Source: VGEM01 sp033764265 (GTDB lineage: Bacteria > Pseudomonadota > Alphaproteobacteria > Rhodospirillales > Rhodospirillaceae). From it: a stretch of 21,564 bases of DNA. The notes under the pieces were generated by a model, which was not told where the DNA came from, did not search any database, and saw only the letters and a list, made by a program, of their open reading frames with translations. The position numbers and the translations under genes are program-made. Below are positions 1 to 7,530 of the stretch, piece by piece (position 1 is the first letter of the stretch; each line of letters starts with the position of its first letter). The stretch lies in the NCBI GenBank assembly GCA_033764265.1, contig JANRJB010000043.1, forward strand, positions 1 to 21,564, read 5' to 3'.

Positions 1-638
1 CCCGCCAGCACCCGGCCGTTGAAGACGAAGCCCGGCACCACGACGATGCGCAGCTGCCGCGCCAGGTTGAAGTTGGCGATGATCTGGTTGGCGATGGCGG
101 GCGCGTCCATCTCCTTTTTCACGCGATCGACGTCGACGCCGGCCGCCTGGGCGATCTCGAACACGCGTTCGTCGGTGAGCTGGCCGCGATAATCCATCAG
201 GCCGTGGTGAACCGCCTGGTATTTGCCCTGGGCGACCGAGGCCAGCGCCACCTTGGTGCCGGTGATCGACGACGGCCCGAGGATCGGAAACTCCTTCAGC
301 ACCCAGCGCACGTTGCCGTCGGCGGCGACGGCGGCGCGGATGCGCGGCTCGGCCGCCTTGCAGAACGAACACTGGTAGTCGGAGAACTCGACGAACGTCA
401 CGTCGCCGGCGGGGTTGCCGAACACCTGGGTGGCGGGGTCGCGCCCCAGCGCCTCGGCCAGGCGCACCGCGGCGCGGCTGGCGGTGGCGTACTGGTCGGC
501 GATCATGGCGGTCTCGAACCGCTCGCGCTCCGGGTCGACCGGGGGCTTGGCAGCCGTCTGCGCCAGCGCCGGCGCGACAAACGAGGCGGCGGCTGCGGCG
601 GGCAGCAGACCCAGGGCGGTGCGGCGGCTGCGGATCAT
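1..638 (-). CDS. DsbA-family thiol:disulfide oxidoreductase, 3' end cut off by the window
   Basis: About 212 residues are visible and the gene runs off the left edge. The N-terminus is a Sec-type signal peptide (two arginines, an alanine/leucine-rich core, then an ALAQ cleavage site near residue 27), so the protein is probably periplasmic. The thioredoxin-fold part begins near residue 78 (DVTFVEFSDYQCSFCK), with the redox pair C90-S-F-C93, and a Val-Pro followed by GFVFNGRVL near the cut end matches the cis-proline loop of DsbA-like proteins. The family forms or reshuffles disulfides in exported proteins; the exact role (DsbA, DsbG or ScsC-like) cannot be told. The start at 638 was chosen because GGGAGGGA lies 7 bases upstream; two more in-frame ATGs (656, 659) would sit on or before that site. 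Confidence 0.9.
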   Translation of the reverse strand, partial: MIRSRRTALGLLPAAAAASFVAPALAQTAAKPPVDPERERFETAMIADQYATASRAAVRLAEALGRDPATQVFGNPAGDVTFVEFSDYQCSFCKAAEPRIRAAVAADGNVRWVLKEFPILGPSSITGTKVALASVAQGKYQAVHHGLMDYRGQLTDERVFEIAQAAGVDVDRVKKEMDAPAIANQIIANFNLARQLRIVVVPGFVFNGRVLA

Positions 639-734
639 GGCGGGTTCCCTCCCCATCATTTGAAGCCGTGAAAGGCGCAGACTATCACCGCCGGACCGAC
701 GCGGGGATGAATTCCGCGCGAGGTTGGTCGCCTA

Positions 735-1019
735 TCACGCGGCTTTGGGTTTATTCGCGGTCGCGATGCGATCGAGAACTTTGCCGAGAACGCGCCGCAC
801 GATCTGAACGTCGTAGTCGGTTTGCAGATTGAGCCACAGTCCACCCGTGGTGCCGAGCGCCTTGGCCACCCGAAGCGCGGTTTCAGCCGTAATCCCCGTC
901 TGTTCGCTGGCGATCCGTACGATCCGGTTACGAGGCAAGGCGCAGGTCTTGGCAAGCGCGCTTGCGGACACATTCGACGGACCCAGGAATTCCGATCGCA
1001 GAACCTCGCCTGGATGCAT
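735..1019 (-). CDS. HigA-like antitoxin (XRE-type HTH), orphan
   Basis: A 94-residue protein of the HigA family, the antitoxin and repressor partner of HigB RNA-cleaving toxins. Family marks are HPGEVLRSEFL at the N-terminus, the helix-turn-helix region, GITAETALRVAKALGTT and the hallmark WLNLQTDYDV near residue 70. It resembles the second HigA in this window (13848-14150) but is more divergent, for example in the first HTH helix (SALAKTCALPRNRIVRIA). No HigB gene is next to it: the tRNA-Arg gene ends 40 bases upstream on the same strand. The open frame runs back into the tRNA, so the ATG at 1019, preceded by GAGA at fair spacing, is taken as start; a TTG at 1028 is also possible. It may act as a free regulator, neutralise a toxin elsewhere, or be a remnant. 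Confidence 0.75.
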   Translation of the reverse strand: MHPGEVLRSEFLGPSNVSASALAKTCALPRNRIVRIASEQTGITAETALRVAKALGTTGGLWLNLQTDYDVQIVRRVLGKVLDRIATANKPKAA

Positions 1020-1059
1020 CGGAGCCAATCTCGTGATGATCTTGAACTGATGAGAATGG

Positions 1060-1132
1060 CGCGCCCGGAAGGACTCGAACCTCCAACCTTCTGATCCGTA
1101 GTCAGATGCTCTATCCATTGAGCTACGGGCGC
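1060..1132 (-). tRNA. tRNA-Arg (anticodon ACG)
   Basis: A complete 73-nt cloverleaf is visible on the minus strand. The acceptor arms GCGCCCG and CGGGCGC pair fully, the D arm is GCTC...GAGC, the anticodon stem TCTGA/TCAGA encloses the loop CTACGGA (anticodon ACG, read as ICG after deamination, decoding CGU/CGC/CGA), and the T arm GGAGG-TTCGAGT-CCTTC closes correctly. The discriminator base is G and CCA is not encoded. The orphan higA lies 40 bases downstream on the same strand. Confidence 0.97.
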
Positions 1133-1198
1133 GGGGCCGGCCGGTGGTGGCGGGGTCCGAGCCATCAAGTGGGCCTGGGCGGACCGGCGGGGTCGCCT

Positions 1199-1227
1199 GG
1201 GATACTCAGAATGCCTTGGGGTTTCAA
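1199..1227 (-). promoter_or_regulatory. Candidate sigma70 promoter for tRNA-Arg
   Basis: On the minus strand TTGAAA (1227-1222) is followed after 17 bases by TATCCC (1204-1199). Transcription would start near 1192, giving about 60 bases of precursor before the tRNA. The -10 match is only moderate. Confidence 0.35.
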
Positions 1228-1327
1228 GCGAAACGTCGGCCGCCACGGGGCGCGCGCCCGGCCCCGGCACGGCCGCGCGGCGCCCGTGCTGTCGCCGATT
1301 TTTGACCAATTGCAAGGGCCTAGCCGC

Positions 1328-1356
1328 TTGTTCCGGCGGGGTGCATCGCGTAAAGT
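1328..1356 (+). promoter_or_regulatory. Candidate promoter for the lipoprotein gene
   Basis: TTGTTC (1328-1333), a 17-base spacer and TAAAGT (1351-1356) form a moderate sigma70-like promoter. Transcription would begin near 1363, leaving a leader of roughly 115 bases before the start codon at 1480. Confidence 0.3.
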
Positions 1357-1479
1357 CGGCCGCAATGTCGGGCCCGCGCCGGAATCGGTTGCGGACTCAA
1401 TCGTTTATCGGCCCCGCGTAGGGGACTCCGGCCGTGGCGGCGTGGGCGGAGTATGGGGCCAGCGGCAGGAACCATAAGA

Positions 1480-2730
1480 ATGACAGTGGTGCGGGTGGTG
1501 AAGAATCGGACGAGCCCGACGGGATCGGACGCAGGGCTGCATCCGGGCCTGTGGGCGCGCGCGGCGGCGTTGAGCTTGGCCCTGGCCCTGGGCGGCTGTT
1601 CGTTCGCCAGCGACACCCTGTTCGGCGACGGCGTCGACACAACCGGCGAGACCACCGCCGCGTCGCCGCCCCCGCCACCGCCGGCCCAGACGGCCGAAAG
1701 CGAGGACGAGGGGTTCTTCGGCGGACTGTTCCCGGATTTCTTCGGCGACGACGAGGACGACGCGGCCGCCACCGGCAGCGCGACCATCACGCCCGTGACG
1801 GGCGGCAGCATGGCGCCGGCGGTCAGCTACCAGGGCACCACCGTGGTCGGCCAGCGCGTCAACCAGTTCCGCGGCGACGCCCAGGGCCTGCGCGGCAACC
1901 TGGCGGCCCACAACCAGCAGTTCGACGCGGTGCGCGGCCAGGCGGTGAGCAACGCCAACGCCTACAACGCCACCGTCGGCGCCATCCGCTCGCGCCTGCA
2001 GATCGGCACCACGCCGGGCAACCCCGAACTGCTGGCCTTGTGGCAGCAGGCGCAGGGCCAGTTGTCGGCCAGCGATGCCGATCTGACCATGCTGAACCAG
2101 CTTTCGGCGCGGGTGTCGGCCGATGCCGGCGCCACTGGCTACCTGCTCGACAACGTGCGCAACGCCTTCACCCTGTCGGGCGCGGTGGACGAAGACCATC
2201 GGCAGCTGCGCATGCTGGAAGACGAACTGATGCAGGCGTCGATCGGCTATGACCGCCTGCTGCAAAGCCTGAACGGCGACATTTCCCGCCAGCAGCAGTT
2301 CGTGGCCAACGAGCGTAGCGGGCTGGTGGACCTGGCAAGCGGCATCAATGCCGGCCAGCTGTACGGCAGCGGCGTCGCGGCGCGCGCCGGCCAGGCAATG
2401 GCCATGGCGCCGACGGCGGCGCAACGCTCCACGCCCGTCAGCTTCACCGACCGCCGGCCGCTGGTGGTGATCCGCTTCGACAAGCCCGACGTGGCCTACG
2501 AACCGGCCCTGTACCAGGCCCTGAGCCGCGCGCTGGAGCGCCGCCCCGACGCGGTGTTCGACTTGGTCGCGGTCACGCCCAACGGCGGCAATTCCGCCGC
2601 GGCGCGCCGCAACGCCGACGCGGTGATGCGCTCCATGGCCGGCATGGGCCTGCCGGCCGAACGGGTGGCGATGGCCAGCATGTCGAGCCCGACAGCCGGT
2701 TCGCCCGAGGTGCACGTCTACGTGCGCTGA
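1480..2730 (+). CDS. Uncharacterised lipoprotein with OmpA-like C-terminal domain
   Basis: A 416-residue protein I cannot assign to a named gene. A hydrophobic stretch ending in LALGGC puts the lipidated cysteine at residue 40, after an unusually long basic N-terminal segment. The mature part has a proline run, a strongly acidic Phe/Asp-rich linker (GDDEDD), then a long helical Ala/Gln/Asn-rich region (about residues 110-280) that could form a coiled coil. The last 90 residues (from PLVVIRFDKPDVAYEPAL on) alternate strand and helix much like an OmpA/Pal peptidoglycan-binding domain, though without the classical binding motif. The start at 1480 is preferred because AGGA lies 9 bases upstream; an in-frame ATG at 1453 has its purine run too close. 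It is probably an outer-membrane envelope component; it converges on panC with only 16 bases between stops. Confidence 0.8.
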   Translation: MTVVRVVKNRTSPTGSDAGLHPGLWARAAALSLALALGGCSFASDTLFGDGVDTTGETTAASPPPPPPAQTAESEDEGFFGGLFPDFFGDDEDDAAATGSATITPVTGGSMAPAVSYQGTTVVGQRVNQFRGDAQGLRGNLAAHNQQFDAVRGQAVSNANAYNATVGAIRSRLQIGTTPGNPELLALWQQAQGQLSASDADLTMLNQLSARVSADAGATGYLLDNVRNAFTLSGAVDEDHRQLRMLEDELMQASIGYDRLLQSLNGDISRQQQFVANERSGLVDLASGINAGQLYGSGVAARAGQAMAMAPTAAQRSTPVSFTDRRPLVVIRFDKPDVAYEPALYQALSRALERRPDAVFDLVAVTPNGGNSAAARRNADAVMRSMAGMGLPAERVAMASMSSPTAGSPEVHVYVR

Positions 2731-2746
2731 GCACGCCCGACCGCGC

Positions 2747-3637
2747 CTACGCCGAGATCTCCACGTTGTCGATCAGCCGCGCCTTGCCCAGAAAGGCGGC
2801 GGCGAACACGCGTCCGCGGTCGCGATGCGAGACCAAGGTCGTCAGATCGTCGGCGCGGCGCGCCTCGACGTAATCGACCGCATCGAACCCGGCAGCAAGA
2901 ATGTGGTCGCGTGCCGCGGCCAGCGCGCCGGCGATCGCTTCGCCACGGGCGATCTGCGCCGCCGCCGCGCCGATGGCCCGGTAGAGTGCGGACGCGCGGG
3001 TGCGTTCCTCGGCCGTCAGATAGGCGTTGCGCGAGGACATCGCCAGGCCGTCAGCCTCGCGCACCGTCGGCACGCCGATGATCTGGACCGGGATGTTGAG
3101 GTCGGCCACCAGCCGGCGGATGACGGTGAGTTGCTGAAAATCCTTCTCGCCGAACAGCGCCACGTCGGCCCCGGCCTGCAGCAGCAGCTTCGTCACCACC
3201 GTGGCGACGCCGGCAAAGTGGCCGGGCCGGTGCGCGCCGCACAGAACGTCGGTGAGGCCGTTGACAGTGACGGTGGTGGCGAAGCCGGGCGGGTACATGG
3301 TCGCGGCCGCGGGCGCGAACAACAGGTGCGCGCCGGCCCGCTCCAGCATGGCGAAATCCTGCGCTTCGGTGCGCGGGTAGGCCGCGAGGTCCGTCGCCGA
3401 ATTGAACTGCGTGGGATTGACGAAGATGGTGACGACGACGCGATCGGCGGCGGCCAAGCCACGCTCCACCAGCGCGACATGGCCGCGGTGCAGCGCACCC
3501 ATGGTCGGCACCAGGGCCACCGACAGCCCGGCGCGGCGCCAGTCCGCGACGCGATGACGCAAGCTGTCGACGTCGCGGACGATGACCAGCGGATCGGCGG
3601 CGGGCGGATGCGCCGGATGCGGATCGTGACGCGTCAT
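2747..3637 (-). CDS. panC: Pantothenate synthetase
   Basis: A 296-residue enzyme that joins pantoate and beta-alanine with ATP to make pantothenate (vitamin B5, the coenzyme A precursor); cytoplasmic. Class I nucleotidyltransferase marks are present: VPTMGALHRGH (43-53, the HIGH-like motif), TIFVNPTQFN (70-79), CGAHRPGHFAGVATVV, FGEKDFQQ (162-169) and the KMSKS-like loop MSSRN (200-204). Length is usual for the family. The ATG at 3637 overlaps the panB stop in an ATGA, so the two genes are almost certainly translationally coupled. The open frame continues upstream of this ATG into panB, but no homology supports a longer protein. Confidence 0.97.
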   Translation of the reverse strand: MTRHDPHPAHPPAADPLVIVRDVDSLRHRVADWRRAGLSVALVPTMGALHRGHVALVERGLAAADRVVVTIFVNPTQFNSATDLAAYPRTEAQDFAMLERAGAHLLFAPAAATMYPPGFATTVTVNGLTDVLCGAHRPGHFAGVATVVTKLLLQAGADVALFGEKDFQQLTVIRRLVADLNIPVQIIGVPTVREADGLAMSSRNAYLTAEERTRASALYRAIGAAAAQIARGEAIAGALAAARDHILAAGFDAVDYVEARRADDLTTLVSHRDRGRVFAAAFLGKARLIDNVEISA

Positions 3638-4533
3638 GTCCGGCGGCGGCGCGCCCGCTTGGCCTGACTGCCCTTGGCCTGCGCCGGGTTGCGCGCGTAG
3701 ACGTGTTCCGGCCCCGGAAAGCGCCGCGCCCGAACGTCGGACGCATAGGCGCCGACGGCACGCGACACCGCCTGGCCCAGTTCGGCGTAGCGCTTGACGA
3801 ACTTGGGCGTGAAGCTGCCGAACAGCCCCAGGATATCCTCGGCCACGATGATCTGCCCGTCGCAGGCGGCCGAGGCGCCGATGCCGATGGTGGGAATGGA
3901 AATGGCCTCCGTCACCGCGCGCGCGACCGGCTCGACCACGCCCTCGATGACGACGGCAAACGCGCCGGCGGCGGCGACCGCCTTGGCGTCGGCCATCACG
4001 CCGCGCGCCGCCGCGCGGCCGCGGCCCTGGACGCGGAACCCGCCGACGACGTTGACCGATTGCGGCTTGAGCCCGATATGCGCCAGCACCGGAATGCCGC
4101 GGTCGACCAGAAACTCGATGGTCTCGGCCATTTCCGCGCCGCCCTCGAGCTTCACGCCCGCGCACGAGGTTTCCGCCATCACCCGCGCGCACGCCTTGAA
4201 CGCCTCGGCCGGCGAGGCCTGGTAGGTGCCGAACGGCATGTCGGCGATCACGCACGCCTTGGCCGACCCGCGCATCACCGCCTTGGTGTGATTGATCGTC
4301 ATGTCGAGCGTGACGCCCAGGGTAGTGTCCATGCCGTAGAGCACCATGCCCATGGTGTCGCCGACCAGGAGCAGGTCGACGTGGGCGTCCATGAAACGGG
4401 CCATCGGCGCGGTGTAGGCGGTGATGCAGACGATCGGCTGGCCGCCCTTGCGCGACGACAGGTCGCGCGGCGACAGCCGCGAGCTGATCGGCGTGCCGCC
4501 GGACCGGCGCGGAGGTGGGGGCAGCGTGCTCAT
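3634..4533 (-). CDS. panB: 3-methyl-2-oxobutanoate hydroxymethyltransferase
   Basis: A 299-residue enzyme that transfers a hydroxymethyl group from methylene-tetrahydrofolate to alpha-ketoisovalerate, the first committed step of pantothenate synthesis. Conserved TIM-barrel segments are seen: ITAYTAPMARFMD, LLLVGDTMGMVLYG with the metal-binding aspartate, TINHTKAV, ADMPFGTY, VKLEGG, VLAHIGLKPQSVN, VVIEGV with the catalytic glutamate, and IPTIGIGASAACDGQ. The usual GIGAG is GIGAS here, a mild variation. The C-terminus is a basic tail (RARRRRT). It is the first gene of a panBC pair; GGAAG sits upstream of the ATG. The upstream neighbour on the same strand is the miniprotein gene 64 bases away, so panBC might be partly read through from that operon. 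Confidence 0.97.
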   Translation of the reverse strand: MSTLPPPPRRSGGTPISSRLSPRDLSSRKGGQPIVCITAYTAPMARFMDAHVDLLLVGDTMGMVLYGMDTTLGVTLDMTINHTKAVMRGSAKACVIADMPFGTYQASPAEAFKACARVMAETSCAGVKLEGGAEMAETIEFLVDRGIPVLAHIGLKPQSVNVVGGFRVQGRGRAAARGVMADAKAVAAAGAFAVVIEGVVEPVARAVTEAISIPTIGIGASAACDGQIIVAEDILGLFGSFTPKFVKRYAELGQAVSRAVGAYASDVRARRFPGPEHVYARNPAQAKGSQAKRARRRRT

Positions 4534-4582
4534 GCGACAACTTCCATAGGCGCCGTTCTTATCGCACTTTTTCGGCGTTCGG

Positions 4583-4600
4583 TAGGCGGCGCTGCGCCTA
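4583..4600 (-). other. Small inverted repeat at the end of the miniprotein gene
   Basis: TAGGCG and CGCCTA flank six bases (CAGCGC), beginning on the stop codon of the miniprotein gene. It could form a weak 6-bp hairpin between this operon and panB, but no T-run follows, so it is not a convincing terminator. Confidence 0.3.
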
Positions 4601-4681
4601 TCGGCGCGGGCGGTACAGCCACATCACCACGGCGATGGCCGCGACCAGCAGGACCACGCCCAGGGCGGCATTCAGGCTCAT
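4598..4681 (-). CDS. 27-residue single-pass membrane miniprotein
   Basis: A short frame that starts inside the stop of the histidine kinase gene (ATGA overlap) and encodes 27 residues: a short start (MSLNAAL), one hydrophobic segment of about 15 residues (GVVLLVAAIAVVMWL), then a basic end YRPRR. The composition and positive-inside pattern fit a membrane-anchored miniprotein with its C-terminus in the cytoplasm. No family is recognised. The stop-start overlap implies translational coupling to the kinase, so it may modulate the kinase or another membrane protein of the operon, as known small transmembrane regulators do; that role is inference. It could also be a chance frame, although random GC-rich sequence seldom gives a clean hydrophobic segment framed this way. 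Confidence 0.55.
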   Translation of the reverse strand: MSLNAALGVVLLVAAIAVVMWLYRPRR

Positions 4682-6096
4682 GCCGGCAACCGTATGGCGA
4701 AGGTGGCGCCGGTGGGCGACGTCTCTCTCAGGACCACGTCACCGCCCTGGGCGCGCATAAGCTCGCGCGCGATCGGCAGGCCGAGGCCCGAACCGCCGGG
4801 CCGCGCCGAGCCGGTGAACGGCACGAACAGGTTGTCGAGGGCCTTGCGGGCGAGGCCTGGGCCGTTGTCGGCGACGGTCAGCGCGACGAACTCGCCGTCC
4901 TGGGCGAGCGACACGGTGACCACCGTCGCGCCGGCCTCGCAGGCGTTGCGCAGAAGGTTCTCGAGCGCCCGGTGCAGCAGGTCGGCGTCGACCACGCGCA
5001 TGCCCGCGACCGCGGGCGCCGCCACCAGGCGCGCGGCCGGAAACGCCGGCTGCACGGCGGCACAGGCGTCAAGAACCGCGGACCGCAGGTCAATCCAGCG
5101 CCGGCGCGCCTGGGGCAGGTCTTCCTTCGCGAAGCGCAGCGTGCTGGCCGACAGCTTCACCGCGCGGTCGATGGCGCGCACGATGCCGGCGGTGATCTGC
5201 TTGACCTCGGGATCGGCGGCGGGGATCGACTCCAGCCGGTCGGACTCCAGCATGGCGGTGGCCAGGATGTTTTTCAGGTCGTGGCTGATCTTGGTGACCG
5301 CCGCGCCGACACCGGCCAGGCGCTCTTTTTCCAAGAGCGATTCGCGCAGGCGGCGTTGCATGGCGGCGAGCGCGTGTTCGGCCACGCCGACCTCGTCGGT
5401 GCGCGGCTCGGGCGTGATGATGCGGCGCGGATCGGCGGGGTCGCGCTGGAACGCGGTCATGCTGGCGGTGATGCGCTTCAACGGCCGTACCGCCAGCCAC
5501 TGCAGCGACGCATACACCAGCGCCGCGGTCATCAGCGAGATGAACAGGCTGAGCGCCAGGATGCGCCAGAAGTAATCCCACAGCGCACGCTGCAGCGGGG
5601 CGACCTCGATGACGACTTCGACCAGCACCGCGGGATCGACGGGGCTCAGGCCCGTTACGCCCATCACCGACGGATGCCGATCGGCCATGACGTCCACCGC
5701 GTCGATCACCAGGTCCCAGGCCATGGCCTCGCGCAGGTCGTAGATGACCGGGATGCGCGGCGGCATATTGGGCCCCAGCGTGCGCACTGGCATGTTGGGC
5801 CGGGCCGCGGTCATGCCGAGCATGCCGGCCTGGGCCAGGAGCCGGTCGCGCAGCATGGGGTCGATCTGACCGGTGGAGGCCTCGAGCGCGGTCAGCACCA
5901 GGTGCGCATCGGCCAGTTTCATTTGCAGATAGTCGACGCGAAACCTGGCCAGCGACGGAAACAGGATCAGGATTTCCGCCAGCATCACGAACACGACCGT
6001 CAGCACCAGCAGCCGCCACGACAGGCTGAAGTTGACCTGTGGCGGCAGCGTGGGCGGAAGCGGGGCCGCGGGCGCCTGGTCCGATGCGGCCGGCAT
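4678..6096 (-). CDS. Membrane sensor histidine kinase without adjacent response regulator
   Basis: A 472-residue kinase. A proline-rich N-terminus leads to a first transmembrane helix (about 28-48), a periplasmic region of about 125 residues with no recognised sensor fold, a second helix (about 177-197), and a HAMP-like linker (LAVRPLKRITASMTAF). The H-box is KISHDLKN with phospho-acceptor H272. The catalytic domain has the N-box LENLLRNACEAG (N380/N384), the G1 box ADNGPG (409-414) and the G2 box GGSGLGLPIA (434-443). The ATG at 6096 shares one base with the stop of the flavoprotein gene (TGATG). No receiver-domain protein is encoded nearby, so its partner is elsewhere. Its place in an operon with a disulfide reductase and a TVP38 protein suggests a redox or membrane-state signal, which is inference. 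Confidence 0.93.
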   Translation of the reverse strand: MPAASDQAPAAPLPPTLPPQVNFSLSWRLLVLTVVFVMLAEILILFPSLARFRVDYLQMKLADAHLVLTALEASTGQIDPMLRDRLLAQAGMLGMTAARPNMPVRTLGPNMPPRIPVIYDLREAMAWDLVIDAVDVMADRHPSVMGVTGLSPVDPAVLVEVVIEVAPLQRALWDYFWRILALSLFISLMTAALVYASLQWLAVRPLKRITASMTAFQRDPADPRRIITPEPRTDEVGVAEHALAAMQRRLRESLLEKERLAGVGAAVTKISHDLKNILATAMLESDRLESIPAADPEVKQITAGIVRAIDRAVKLSASTLRFAKEDLPQARRRWIDLRSAVLDACAAVQPAFPAARLVAAPAVAGMRVVDADLLHRALENLLRNACEAGATVVTVSLAQDGEFVALTVADNGPGLARKALDNLFVPFTGSARPGGSGLGLPIARELMRAQGGDVVLRETSPTGATFAIRLPA

Positions 6097-7523
6097 CAGC
6101 CGAACCGCGCCAGAAACCGCACCAGGCGCCGCGTACCGACGCCGTACAGGGCCGGGGTGAAATATGACCCGGCGGCGCGCTTGGAGATTTCGCCCAGGGT
6201 GGGATACGGCGCGACCATGGTCGCCATCGCGCCGATCTTGAGACCGTTGCCAATCGCCAGCACCCAAGGCTGGATCAACTCGCCGGCGCCGCGACCCGCA
6301 AGGCCCGCGCCCAGGATGCGCCCGCGCGGGCCGACGACCACCTTGATGAAGCCTTCGGTCGCGCGTTCGGCCCGGGCGCGGTCGTTGTCGGCGAACGCGG
6401 CGGTCAACACCTTGACCGATGCGCCGTGCCTTGCGCGGGCTTCGGCCTCGGTGGCGCCGACCTGGGCCAGCTCGGGATCGGTGTAGGTCACACGCGGCAT
6501 GGCGGCGTAGTTCACCTTCGCCGGCAGGCGGAACAACGCCTGGCGCACGACGATGCCGGCATGATAGCCGGCGACATGGGTGAACTGTGGCCCGCCGCTG
6601 CAATCGCCGATGGCGAAGACGCGCGGGTTGGACGTGCGCAGCCGGTTGTCGACCTTGATCGCCCCGCGTTCGACCGCGATGGCCGCGGCCTCGAGCCCCA
6701 GACCGTCGATGGTGGCCTTGCGCCCGACCGCCACCAGTAGGTGGCTACCCGCGAGCGTGCGCGCAGCCCCGCCGGAATCGGCCACGGTGACCGCCACGCC
6801 CGGGTCGTGCCGGGCACACGCGACGAGCTTGGTTTTTTCCAGGAGCTCGACGCCTTCGGCCATCAGCCGCCGGCGCACCACATCGGCGAGGTCGGGATCT
6901 TCCTTGCCCAAAAGCGCGGCCAGCTCGATCACGGTGACGCGCGCGCCCAGCCGGCGGAACGCTTGGGCCAGCTCGCAGCCGATCGGCCCGCCGCCGATGA
7001 CGATGAGGTGTTCGGGCAACGCCGTCAGGTCGAACACGGTCTCGTTGGTCAGGTACGGTACATCGGCCAGGCCCGGGATCGGCGGCACCAGGGCGCGCGA
7101 GCCGGTAGCGATGACGACCCGGCGCGCGCGGATGGTGCGCCCGGCGGCTTCGACCGTGTCGGGACCGGTGAAGCAGGCCGCGCCGGCGATGACCGTGACG
7201 CCCAGGCCCTCGAAGCGCTCGACCGAATCATGGGGCGCGATGGCGGCGATCACATCGTGCACGTGGCGATGAACCGCGGCGAAGTCCACGGTGGGTGCGC
7301 CATGCACGCCGAAGCCGGACGCGGTGCGCGCGTCGTGGGCGCGATGCGCCGCGGCCAGGATCGACTTGGACGGCACGCAGCCGGTGTTGAGGCAATCCCC
7401 GCCCATGCGGCCCTGTTCCACCAGCACCACCGACGCGCCCATCTGCACCGCGCCGGCGGCCACCGACAGGCCGGCCGAGCCCGCGCCGATGACGCACAGG
7501 TCGGGTTTCAAGACATCGGGCAT
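6096..7523 (-). CDS. MerA/lipoamide dehydrogenase-like flavin disulfide reductase
   Basis: A 475-residue class I pyridine nucleotide-disulfide oxidoreductase. It has the FAD-binding VIGAGSAGLS (11-20), the redox-active pair C44-LNTG-C49 in GGDCLNTGCVPSK, the NAD(P)-binding IVIGGGPIGCELAQAF (about 174-189), and the second FAD motif FAIGDCSGG. In the C-terminal dimerisation domain the catalytic His-Pro of lipoamide dehydrogenase and glutathione reductase is replaced by APYPTLGE, where Tyr stands in as in mercuric reductase. It lacks both the N-terminal metal-binding domain and the C-terminal vicinal cysteines of MerA, so mercury reduction is not supported. Its substrate is unknown. It follows the TVP38 gene by 7 bases, a pairing I know from other bacteria, and is coupled to the kinase gene downstream. 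Confidence 0.93.
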   Translation of the reverse strand: MPDVLKPDLCVIGAGSAGLSVAAGAVQMGASVVLVEQGRMGGDCLNTGCVPSKSILAAAHRAHDARTASGFGVHGAPTVDFAAVHRHVHDVIAAIAPHDSVERFEGLGVTVIAGAACFTGPDTVEAAGRTIRARRVVIATGSRALVPPIPGLADVPYLTNETVFDLTALPEHLIVIGGGPIGCELAQAFRRLGARVTVIELAALLGKEDPDLADVVRRRLMAEGVELLEKTKLVACARHDPGVAVTVADSGGAARTLAGSHLLVAVGRKATIDGLGLEAAAIAVERGAIKVDNRLRTSNPRVFAIGDCSGGPQFTHVAGYHAGIVVRQALFRLPAKVNYAAMPRVTYTDPELAQVGATEAEARARHGASVKVLTAAFADNDRARAERATEGFIKVVVGPRGRILGAGLAGRGAGELIQPWVLAIGNGLKIGAMATMVAPYPTLGEISKRAAGSYFTPALYGVGTRRLVRFLARFG

Positions 7524-7530
7524 TGAATTG

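Larger units (their letters stand above)
1133..1479. other. Intergenic region between divergent tRNA-Arg and lipoprotein gene
   Basis: No credible gene is seen in these 347 bases. The region holds the candidate tRNA promoter, a candidate promoter for the lipoprotein gene, and a very GC-rich stretch with a 12-base self-complementary palindrome GGGCGCGCGCCC at 1248-1259 that may be only a composition effect. Open frames crossing it are antisense or off-frame and show no family resemblance. Confidence 0.6.

Noticed and set aside
1020..1118. N-terminal extension of the orphan HigA back to the ATG at 1118
   Set aside because: The added residues are translated tRNA sequence and HigA proteins begin near the HPGE motif.
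1060..1132. Integration site at tRNA-Arg
   Set aside because: I saw no second copy of the tRNA 3' end and no integrase in the window, so an attachment site cannot be supported.
1248..1259. GGGCGCGCGCCC palindrome as an operator
   Set aside because: It is made only of G and C in a very GC-rich stretch and may arise by composition alone.
656..1315. A 219-codon minus-strand frame spanning the tRNA and higA
   Set aside because: It reads through the tRNA-Arg gene in a frame different from the HigA homology, so it is not a protein gene.
2747..4540. A single 597-codon PanB-PanC fusion
   Set aside because: The upstream part of that frame is out of frame with panB; the two genes are separate and overlap by four bases.
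3703..6486. A 927-codon plus-strand open frame
   Set aside because: It lies antisense to panB, the kinase and the flavoprotein gene, is rich in Arg/Gly/His low-complexity sequence and matches no family; it is a GC-rich shadow frame.
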